NCBI GenBank assembly: GCA_016213725.1
Contig: JACQZS010000255.1
Span: 1-35,358, forward strand
DNA length: 35,358 nucleotides
DNA from: Acidobacteriota bacterium
GTDB lineage: Bacteria; Acidobacteriota; Terriglobia; Bryobacterales; Bryobacteraceae
Reading direction: 5' to 3'
The notes beneath the pieces were generated by a model that was given only the letters and a program-made list of their open reading frames with translations, was not told where the DNA came from and did not search any database. The translations under genes and the position numbers were made by a program. Shown here piece after piece: positions 23,610-30,649 of the stretch (positions are counted from its first letter, which is position 1; every line of letters starts with the position of its first letter).

Positions 23610-25034
23610 TCAGCCCGCCGTAACGCTATCGAGGGTCTCTCCGGAGGCGGATAATAGCCGTAATTGCATCGGCAGCTGCCCGAAAGCATGCGTGGAGCAG
23701 CTCAAACAGGGGTCGTAGGCGCGCACCACGGCGGAAACGCGGTTGACGGCGCCCTCCTTCAATTGATTGCCGTCCACGAAGCGCTCAGCCACCTGCTGGA
23801 TGCTGCGGTTGATGGCGAGGTTGTTGTGGCCGGTGGCGACGATGAGGTTGGCCCACGTCATGGCGCCCTTCTCATCCACCTTGTAGTGATGGATGAGCGT
23901 GCCGCGGGGGGCCTCGATGATGCCAACGCCTTCGTGGCAGTTGACAGCCGCCTCGGCGCGGACGTGCGTATCGAGGATCTCAGGCATATTCAGCAGTTCT
24001 TCCATACGCTCGCTGGCGTAGAGGGCCTCAATGAGGCGGGCGTAGTGGTAGAAGAACGAACTGTGGACGATGCGGCCGAGCCGCTGGCGGTATTCGGCCA
24101 GCTCCTGATCGGCTTCGGGCGTGCCGCAGGATTCAGCGGCGTTGAGGCGGCCGAGCGGGCCCACGCGGTAGGTGCCTTCGGGATAGCCGAGAGGTTTGAA
24201 GTAAGGAGCCTTGAGGTAGGAATCCGGCAGCGAAGCCTCGCCGATGTACTTGGAGTATTCGGTGGGCTTGGCGAAGGAGGCCACCACTTTGCCATCGGCA
24301 TCGCGGAAGCGCATGATGCCGTCGTAGATCTGCAGGCGCCCCTCGTAGTCTGAGAGGCCGGCGTGCATGGTGGGCATGTTGCCGAAGCTGTCGGCCTCTT
24401 CGGGGAAGCCGTCGAGCATGGCCTTGAAGGTCTTCAGCGTGCGGCGGATGATACTGCGGGCCAGGGGCAGGCCGCTGAGGATCCAGTCGCGGGTTTCGGT
24501 GGAAAGCGGTTGGTTGACGCCGCCGGGGACGGTCCAGGAGGGATGGATGCGTTCGCCGGCCAGGCGCTCAATGGCCTGCTGGCCGAACTTGCGCAGGGCG
24601 ATGCCGTCGCGGGCGGCTTCGGGGTACTTCTCGATGAGGCCGACGACGTTGCGGAGCTTGGGATCGGAGTCGAAGCCGAGCAGGAGGTCGGGCGCGGAGA
24701 GGTGGAAGAAGCTGAGGCCGTGGCTTTGGACGAACTGGGCGCAGTGGAGGAGTTCCCGCAGCAGGCGGCCGGCTTCGGGAATGGTGACCGCCATGATGGC
24801 GTCGCAGGCCTTCACGGAGGCCAGCAGGTGCGACACCGGGCAGATGCCGCAGATGCGGGCTGTGATGGCCGGCATCTCGTAGTAGGGGCGGCCTTCGACG
24901 AACTTCTCGAAGCCGCGGTACTGCGTGACGTGGAACTGAGTGGAGGCGACCTTGCCCTGATCGTTGAGGTGGATGTCGATCTTGGCGTGGCCCTCGATGC
25001 GGGTGACGTGATTGATGGTGATGGTGCGTGACAT
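23610..25034 (-). CDS. hoxH: NiFe hydrogenase large subunit, HoxH type
   Basis: 474 residues. Carries the NiFe site: L1 motif RICGICPVSH with Cys62 and Cys65, and L2 motif DPCLSCSTH with Cys443 and Cys446. Both motifs fit group 3 bidirectional (HoxH-like) enzymes. Residues after His449 (25 residues) are the expected C-terminal extension removed by a maturation protease, so the enzyme probably needs a HoxW-like protease and Hyp proteins, none of which are in the window. GAGAGGAG precedes the ATG. Catalyses reversible H2 oxidation together with the small subunit encoded just upstream (13-base gap). Confidence 0.96.
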   Translation of the reverse strand: MSRTITINHVTRIEGHAKIDIHLNDQGKVASTQFHVTQYRGFEKFVEGRPYYEMPAITARICGICPVSHLLASVKACDAIMAVTIPEAGRLLRELLHCAQFVQSHGLSFFHLSAPDLLLGFDSDPKLRNVVGLIEKYPEAARDGIALRKFGQQAIERLAGERIHPSWTVPGGVNQPLSTETRDWILSGLPLARSIIRRTLKTFKAMLDGFPEEADSFGNMPTMHAGLSDYEGRLQIYDGIMRFRDADGKVVASFAKPTEYSKYIGEASLPDSYLKAPYFKPLGYPEGTYRVGPLGRLNAAESCGTPEADQELAEYRQRLGRIVHSSFFYHYARLIEALYASERMEELLNMPEILDTHVRAEAAVNCHEGVGIIEAPRGTLIHHYKVDEKGAMTWANLIVATGHNNLAINRSIQQVAERFVDGNQLKEGAVNRVSAVVRAYDPCLSCSTHAFGQLPMQLRLLSASGETLDSVTAG

Positions 25035-25047
25035 CGAGTATCTCCTC

Positions 25048-25578
25048 TCAGCCGAACTTCACTTTGCCGGCCAGTTCGGGTTTGCGGCCGGAGAGCAGTT
25101 CCGTGACGACAAAGGCGATGGCGTCGGCCTTGGGCGGGCAGCCTGGGACGTGGATGTCGACTTTGACCACCTCGTGGACGGGCACTGCGTGGCGCAGCAG
25201 GGTGGGGACACCGTCGGTGGGCGGACGGTGATTGACGTCGGCGCCCTGGACGTAGGCGCGCTCCAGCAGCACCTTGGTGGGGATGTTGTTGCGCATGGAG
25301 GGGACGTTGCTGGTGACGGCGCAGTCGCCGAGCGAGACGAGCAGCTTGGACCGGGAGCGGATCTTCTGGATGAGGCGGAGGTCGTCCTGGCTGCTGACTG
25401 CGCCCTCGACGAGGGTGACGTCGACCATTTCGGGGAATTCCTGGGCGTCGACCAGCGGGCCGTAGACGATATCGGCCTTCTGAACGACGTCGATCAGGAC
25501 TTCGTCGATATCGAGCAGCGACATGTGGCAACCGCTGCAGCCATCCAGCCAGACGGTGGCGACTTTGGCTTTGCTCAT
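25048..25578 (-). CDS. hoxY: NiFe hydrogenase small subunit, HoxY type
   Basis: 176 residues, the short small subunit of group 3 enzymes without a Tat signal, so the enzyme is cytoplasmic. The proximal [4Fe-4S] ligands are all visible: Cys14 and Cys17 (LDGCSGCH), Cys86 (LGDCAV) and Cys147 (VPGCPP). It relays electrons between HoxH and the diaphorase part. Its ATG overlaps the hoxU stop by four bases. Confidence 0.95.
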   Translation of the reverse strand: MSKAKVATVWLDGCSGCHMSLLDIDEVLIDVVQKADIVYGPLVDAQEFPEMVDVTLVEGAVSSQDDLRLIQKIRSRSKLLVSLGDCAVTSNVPSMRNNIPTKVLLERAYVQGADVNHRPPTDGVPTLLRHAVPVHEVVKVDIHVPGCPPKADAIAFVVTELLSGRKPELAGKVKFG

Positions 25579-26285
25579 GAGTGGACTCCTCTCAGATTGG
25601 CCAGCCGGCTGATGGGCTCAGGCCGTTTGGTCATCTCTTCCACGGCGAAGCCCTTCTCGGCGAGAGCGCCGGTGGGGCAGCTTTGGACGCACTTGCCGCA
25701 ACTGGTGCAGTTGCGGGAGTCGCCCCAATTGCGGTTCAGTTCGCAGACGAGGCGCGAGCCGACGCCGCGGCTGACGACGTTCCAGACGTGGGCGCCCTCG
25801 ACCTCCGCGCAGACCCGGACGCAGCGCGTGCAGAGGATGCAGCGGTTCTGATCCTGGGCGAACTTGCGGTGGGAGAGGTCGACCGCCACGCGCGGGAAGG
25901 TATAGGGGAAGCGGACGCTGGTGACGCCCAGCCTGGTGGCCAGAGCCTGCAGCTCGCAGTGGTTGTTGGAGACGCAGACGGCGCAGACGTGATTGCGTTC
26001 GGCGAAGAGCAGTTCGAGGATGGTGCGCCGGTAGCGGCGGAGCTTGTCGTTCTGGGTGGTGACGTTCATGCCGTCCTGCACGGGGGTGGTGCAGGCGGGC
26101 AGGAGGCGTCCGACGCCGGCCACCTCCACCACGCAAAGGCGGCAGGCGCCCACGGAGGAGAGCCCCTTCATGTGGCAGAGCGAGGGGATGAATTTCCCCG
26201 CGGCGAGGGCGGCGTCCAGCAGGGAGGCGCCTGACTGGGCGTTGATCAGCTCGCCGTCGATTCGAATTGAGATTTTGCTCGGCAT
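25575..26285 (-). CDS. hoxU: Hydrogenase diaphorase subunit HoxU (NuoG N-terminal-like)
   Basis: 236 residues. Fe-S sites in order: plant-type [2Fe-2S] with Cys37, Cys48, Cys51 and Cys65; a NuoG-like His/Cys site (His99, Cys101, Cys104, Cys110); and two ferredoxin clusters (CILCTRCVRVC and CTSCGKCVQSCP). It is the wire between the flavin module in HoxF and the hydrogenase dimer. An AAGGAGGAG ribosome site precedes the ATG. The gap to the hoxF-gltD fusion is 18 bases. Confidence 0.95.
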   Translation of the reverse strand: MPSKISIRIDGELINAQSGASLLDAALAAGKFIPSLCHMKGLSSVGACRLCVVEVAGVGRLLPACTTPVQDGMNVTTQNDKLRRYRRTILELLFAERNHVCAVCVSNNHCELQALATRLGVTSVRFPYTFPRVAVDLSHRKFAQDQNRCILCTRCVRVCAEVEGAHVWNVVSRGVGSRLVCELNRNWGDSRNCTSCGKCVQSCPTGALAEKGFAVEEMTKRPEPISRLANLRGVHS

Positions 26286-26303
26286 GGTGATGGCTCCTCC
26301 TTC

Positions 26304-29300
26304 TTAGTGGTCTCCATTGCGGACGTCGCAGCGGAGGCAGCGGCAGGCCTCTTCCATGGCCTCCACGGTGGTGAGGCCGACGGTGGCCTCCGAGAAGGTG
26401 CGGGCGCGCTCCTCGGCATCGAGTTCTCCGACGTGGTGCCGCGCGGCGTCGCTGGGATGGGCGGGTACGGCCATGTTGTAAGTGAACGCGGGAATGAGTT
26501 CGCGCCAGCGTTTCACGCCGGTGAGGCGCTTATCGATGTTGCGGGCGGCTTTCTTGCCGTAGCCCATGGCGTTGGAGACGTTTGATGCGCCGGTAATGAG
26601 GTCGCCGCCTGCATAGAACTTGGGCCGCGAGGTTTCGAGGGTGAAGCGGTCCACCTCGATGAGGCCGTTCTCCTTGATCTTGAGGCCGGAGGCCTTGGCG
26701 AAGTCGATATCGACGCTCTCGCCGACGGCGAGGATGACGGTATCGCAGTTGTAGCGGACGATCTCGTCGGTGGGGATAGGGCGGCGGCGGCCGGAGGCAT
26801 CGTATTCGCCCAGGGTGGTTCGGACGGCTTCGATGGCGGAAACGCGGCCGTCGGCGCCGCCGAGGATGCGGTGGGGCGTGGCCAGGAAGGCGAGTTTGGC
26901 GCCCTCGGCCTCGGCGGCTTCGGTCTCCTCGGGAATGGCCGGCATGTCTTTGCGTTCGCGGCGGTAGAGGATGGTGACGTCGGAGCCGAGGCGCAGGGCG
27001 GTGCGGGCCGAGTCGATGGCGGCATTGCCGCCGCCGATGACGATCACGCGCTTGCCCAGGGGCACTTTCTCTCGCTTGGAGACAGCTTCGAGGAACGGCA
27101 GAGCGGGAATGACGCCAGTGAGTTCGGTGCCGGGCAGATAGACCCAGCTTTCCTTCCACGTGCCGATGGCGAGGAAGACGGCGTCATAGCGCTGGTCGAG
27201 ATCGTTCAGAGAGATGACGGCCGGGACGGCGGCGTTGAATGTGAACTCGACGCCCATGAGGCGAATGAGTTCCACTTCACGGTCGAGCACTTCCTTGGGC
27301 AGGCGGTAGTCGGGCAGCGCGTAGCGCAGCATGCCGCCGGCGTTGGGATTGGAGTCGTAGACCATAACATCGTGGCCGAGCATGCGGAGGTAGAAGGCGC
27401 AGGCGAGGCCGGTGGGTCCAGCGCCGACGACGGCGCAGCGCTTACCGGTGGGGGCCATGCGCAGAGTGGCGACGCGGGCGACGACGTCGGGGAAGCGGGG
27501 CGAGTTGTAGATGGAATCCGCGATGTAGCGGTGGACTTCGCGCATGTTCACGGACGAATCGATGCCGGAGCGGCGGCAGCGGTCGTCGCAGGGGTGCTGG
27601 CAGACGCGGCCGGTGGAGGCGGGCAGCGGGTTGTCCATGACGACGGAGACGAAGGCGTCTTCCAGGCGGTCCTCCTTGAGGAGTTGGAGGAAGCGCGGGA
27701 TGTTCATGTGCAGCGGGCAGGAGTTCTCGCAAGGCGAGAGGGCCAGATCCTCGCAGACGCCGGCGCGGCAGCGGCTGGCGCGGATGTGGTCTTCAAACTC
27801 ATGCCGGAAATGGCGCATGGTGGTGAGGACGGGGTTGGGGGCGGTTTGGCCGAGGCCGCAGAGCGAGGTGTCGCGGATCATGCGGCTGAGGTCGTCGAGA
27901 GTGGCCAGGTCGGCCTCGGTGCCTTTGCCCTTGGTGATGCGGTTGAGGTAGTAGAGGGACTTGTCGAGGCCGACGCGGCAGGGGATGCACTTGCCGCAGC
28001 TTTCCGAGTGCGTGAACTCGATGAAGTAGCGGGCCACGTCCACCATGCAGTTGTCTTCGTCCATCACCACCATGCCGCCGGAGCCCATGATGGAGCCGAG
28101 CTGGGCGAGCGATTCGTAGTCGACGGGCGTGTCGAACATCTCTTGCGGGATGCAGCCGCCGGAGGGGCCGCCGGTTTGGACGGCTTTGACGGCGCGGCCG
28201 TTGGTGGTGCCGCCGCCTACGTCGTAGACGAAGGTCTTCAGCGGCGTGCCGAGGGGCATTTCGACTAGGCCGGTGTTGAGGACCTTGCCGACAAGGGAGA
28301 AGACTTTCGTGCCCGGGCTCTTGGGACTGCCGGTTTCGGCGAACCAGGCTGGCCCCTTCACCACGATGGGCGCGACGTTGTACCAGGTTTCGACGTTGTT
28401 GATGTTGGTGGGCTTGCCGAAGAGGCCGGACTCCGCGGGGTACGGAGGACGAGGCGTGGGGCGGCCCGCCTTGCCCTCCAGCGAGCGGATGAGGGCCGTT
28501 TCCTCTCCGCAGACGAATGCGCCGGCGCCCTCCACCATCTGCAGGTGGAACTTGAAGCCGCGGCCGAGAATGTTATCGCCCAGAAGGCCGTATTCCTCCG
28601 CCTGCTGGATGGCCGCCTGCAGGCGGTGGACGGCCAGCGGGTATTCGGCGCGGACGTAGATGATGCCTTCGGTGGCGCCGGTGACGAAGCCGCCGATGAT
28701 CATGCCTTCGATGAGCGAGTGCGGATCGCTTTCGATCTCATTGCGGTTCATGTAGGCGCCGGGGTCGCCTTCATCGGCGTTGCAGATGAGGTACTTCTGA
28801 CCCGTCTTGGCCCGTTGGAGGTATTCCCACTTGGAGCCGGTCTGGAAGCCGGCGCCGCCACGGCCGCGCAGCTTGGCGAGCTTGATGGACTCGACGATGG
28901 AGACGGGATTGCTGTCGATCAGGACTTTGTAGAGGGCCTGATAGCCGCCGACGGCGAGGTGTTCCTCGATGTCGGTGGGATCGATCAGGCCGCAGTTGCG
29001 GAGAACGATCTTCTTCTGGCCCTTGAAGAAGGGCACTTCATTCCAGAGCGGGATCTCCTGCAGTCCGGTGCCATACTTCACGTGGCCGGTGATGTGGTCC
29101 CATTCGTCGACGCGGCAGAGCGCGAGGCCGGCGGGGACGCGGCCGGCCGAGAGTTCGTCCAGAATGAAGCCGACGTCGTTGGGCTGGACGCGCTGGAGGA
29201 TGACCAGCGGCTTGCCGGGAATCCAGACGTTCACCAGTGGCTCAGCGGCGCAGAAGCCGAAGCAGCCGGTGCGGGCGAGAGTGATGGAAAGGCCGCGCTG

Positions 29301-29459
29301 GCCGATGGCGTCGGCGAAGGCGTGGTAAACCGCTTCGGCGCCATTGCCGCTGCCGCAGGTGCCCATTCCGACGGCGATGCGCGGGTTGGGCGGCAGCAGT
29401 TTGGCCATTCCGGCTTCGCGCACGGCATTGAAGGTGGAAAGGTCAGTGATCTTCGTCAT
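26304..29459 (-). CDS. hoxF: HoxF-GltD fusion: NADH/FMN diaphorase joined to an NfnB/GltD-like FAD-NADPH module
   Basis: 1051 residues. Part 1 (about 1-120) is a thioredoxin-like [2Fe-2S] domain with Cys35, Cys66 and Cys70. Part 2 (about 130-560) is a NuoF/HoxF module: GRGGAGF for FMN/NADH, CNADEGDPGAY, and [4Fe-4S] ligands Cys488, Cys491, Cys494 and Cys534. Part 3 (about 560-1051) is a full GltD/NfnB-like module: Cys564, 569, 577, 581, 620, 624 and 628 as cluster ligands (CENSCPLHMNIP, GRVCQHPCDDRC), FAD site GAGPTG (679-684), a second Rossmann site GGGNAA (809-814) followed by YRRERKDMP, whose arginines suit NADPH, and AGGDLITGASNV. Ordinary HoxF stops after part 2. There is no frameshift at the joint. 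It overlaps the hoxE stop by one base; GGGAGG precedes the ATG. Confidence 0.94.
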   Translation of the reverse strand: MTKITDLSTFNAVREAGMAKLLPPNPRIAVGMGTCGSGNGAEAVYHAFADAIGQRGLSITLARTGCFGFCAAEPLVNVWIPGKPLVILQRVQPNDVGFILDELSAGRVPAGLALCRVDEWDHITGHVKYGTGLQEIPLWNEVPFFKGQKKIVLRNCGLIDPTDIEEHLAVGGYQALYKVLIDSNPVSIVESIKLAKLRGRGGAGFQTGSKWEYLQRAKTGQKYLICNADEGDPGAYMNRNEIESDPHSLIEGMIIGGFVTGATEGIIYVRAEYPLAVHRLQAAIQQAEEYGLLGDNILGRGFKFHLQMVEGAGAFVCGEETALIRSLEGKAGRPTPRPPYPAESGLFGKPTNINNVETWYNVAPIVVKGPAWFAETGSPKSPGTKVFSLVGKVLNTGLVEMPLGTPLKTFVYDVGGGTTNGRAVKAVQTGGPSGGCIPQEMFDTPVDYESLAQLGSIMGSGGMVVMDEDNCMVDVARYFIEFTHSESCGKCIPCRVGLDKSLYYLNRITKGKGTEADLATLDDLSRMIRDTSLCGLGQTAPNPVLTTMRHFRHEFEDHIRASRCRAGVCEDLALSPCENSCPLHMNIPRFLQLLKEDRLEDAFVSVVMDNPLPASTGRVCQHPCDDRCRRSGIDSSVNMREVHRYIADSIYNSPRFPDVVARVATLRMAPTGKRCAVVGAGPTGLACAFYLRMLGHDVMVYDSNPNAGGMLRYALPDYRLPKEVLDREVELIRLMGVEFTFNAAVPAVISLNDLDQRYDAVFLAIGTWKESWVYLPGTELTGVIPALPFLEAVSKREKVPLGKRVIVIGGGNAAIDSARTALRLGSDVTILYRRERKDMPAIPEETEAAEAEGAKLAFLATPHRILGGADGRVSAIEAVRTTLGEYDASGRRRPIPTDEIVRYNCDTVILAVGESVDIDFAKASGLKIKENGLIEVDRFTLETSRPKFYAGGDLITGASNVSNAMGYGKKAARNIDKRLTGVKRWRELIPAFTYNMAVPAHPSDAARHHVGELDAEERARTFSEATVGLTTVEAMEEACRCLRCDVRNGDH

Positions 29460-30013
29460 CAGGCGCCTCCCTTCTTGAGGGCTTCCACTTCGCGCTCCAG
29501 TGCGCGTTCATTCACGTGGCCTAGAATGGCGTGGTCCACCTCCACCACGGGAGCCAGAGCGCACTGGCCGAAGCAGGCCACGGTGCGCAGGGTGAACTTG
29601 CGGTCCGGGGTGGTCATGGAGAGCTTGTCGGCGCCGCCTTCGTCCTCCGCTGAGACGAGGCCGAGCTGGAGCTTCATGCGTTCCAGCAGGTCGCGCGAGC
29701 CGCGCGTGTGGCAGGCCGTGCCGCGGCAGATGCACACCGTGTGTTCGCCCTGGGGTTTGAGATTGAAGAGGGCGTAGAACGTCGCGACGCTGTAGATCTG
29801 CGATCCGGGGATGCCGGTCCGGCCGGCGAGGTACTCCAGGTACTCCATTGGCAGGTACTTGGCGCTTTGACGCTCCTGAATCTCTTCCAGCAGGCTCAGG
29901 AGCATTCCCGGCTTGCCTTGGTGTTTGGCGATGAGGCGGTCGATGAAGTCCTGCTCTTCAAAGGACAGGGCGCTTCTGGGGGCCGCATAGTCTATGAGGG
30001 ACGAAGAGGGCAT
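29459..30013 (-). CDS. hoxE: Hydrogenase subunit HoxE (NuoE-like, [2Fe-2S])
   Basis: 184 residues, thioredoxin-fold [2Fe-2S] protein of the NuoE/HoxE family with ligands Cys96 and Cys101 (CRGTAC) and Cys147 and Cys151 (CFGQC). It is the first gene of the hox operon. The start at 30013 (MPSSSLIDY) is the likeliest; a frame beginning at 30052 also exists but adds a basic non-conserved tail. An AGGAGG lies 15 bases before ATG 30013, too far for an ideal site, which leaves the start a little uncertain. HoxE is an accessory electron-transfer subunit in cyanobacterial bidirectional hydrogenases and in electron-bifurcating complexes. Confidence 0.92.
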   Translation of the reverse strand: MPSSSLIDYAAPRSALSFEEQDFIDRLIAKHQGKPGMLLSLLEEIQERQSAKYLPMEYLEYLAGRTGIPGSQIYSVATFYALFNLKPQGEHTVCICRGTACHTRGSRDLLERMKLQLGLVSAEDEGGADKLSMTTPDRKFTLRTVACFGQCALAPVVEVDHAILGHVNERALEREVEALKKGGA

Positions 30014-30052
30014 AAGTACGAGAAATCGCCTCCTGATAAACAAGATAATCAC

Positions 30053-30206
30053 ATCTGAATATCAGTCGCAACGGGGGCGACCTATCCCCTTTGTTCGTCT
30101 TTTGGGCGGCAGAAAGCTATTTCTGAGGGTTTGGCGCGAGAGCGCCTCTCGTGCGGCGCGAGGGGAGAAGAGCGGGCGTTTTGTGAGGAGGGAGGCCGGA
30201 GGCCGG
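30053..30206 (-). promoter_or_regulatory. Leader and probable promoter region of the hox operon
   Basis: Runs between the small PEP-CTERM gene and hoxE. It includes an AT-richer patch near 30033-30065, with CTGATA and TATCAG as inverted ends, and a short hairpin (CGAGAG-CGC-CTCTCG, 30137-30151). I cannot define -35/-10 elements or a regulator site with confidence. Confidence 0.3.
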
Positions 30207-30551
30207 TTAGGAGCGGCGCATCCTGGCGCGCGCAAAAATAGCGCCAGCGGCCAGACCGGCGGCGGCCAGCAGCAGGCTGCCCGGTTCCGGCACGGGCTGC
30301 GTCAGCGGGGCGGACGTCAGGGAGAGAGACGGCGTGGCCAGCAGGGGCTGGGCGCCGGGAACCGGCAGGCCGCCGGAGGGCTGACTCAGGAAGAGGTCGA
30401 GCAGCGCCTGGGTTTCGGCATCGGGTGTTGTGGGCGGGGCGAGGAGGATAGTCCGGAAATCGAAGCCCGCGGGCGGCGTCTGCCAATCGAACACCGGTGC
30501 GGCGGCGGCGGGAGCCAGCGACAGGATTGCGATGAGGAGGATGCGCTTCAC
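30207..30551 (-). CDS. Small PEP-CTERM sorting-domain protein
   Basis: 114 residues. Signal peptide (MKRILLIAILSLAPAAA), a short Pro/Leu-rich body without cysteines, then a PEP-CTERM tail: VPEPGS, a hydrophobic helix (LLLAAAGLAAGAIFA) and the basic end RARMRRS. It is short for this class, so the body may be only a spacer or small matrix protein. On the same strand and 194 bases upstream of hoxE, it could share a transcript with the hydrogenase, but a weak hairpin lies between them and a functional link is not shown. Confidence 0.8.
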   Translation of the reverse strand: MKRILLIAILSLAPAAAAPVFDWQTPPAGFDFRTILLAPPTTPDAETQALLDLFLSQPSGGLPVPGAQPLLATPSLSLTSAPLTQPVPEPGSLLLAAAGLAAGAIFARARMRRS

Positions 30552-30649
30552 AGCTTGATTATGGGGGCGGCCCGGCGGCTAAACATCCATGATAGTACTG
30601 GGACCGGGGTTGTGCGGGGGAACCGCTGATACCATGGGGGGGAGGTCCA

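Noticed and set aside
26871..29777. Long plus-strand frames (465 and 410 codons) opposite the hydrogenase fusion gene
   Set aside because: Antisense shadows rich in Ala, Asp, Glu and Gly; the minus-strand frame carries the Fe-S and flavin motifs.
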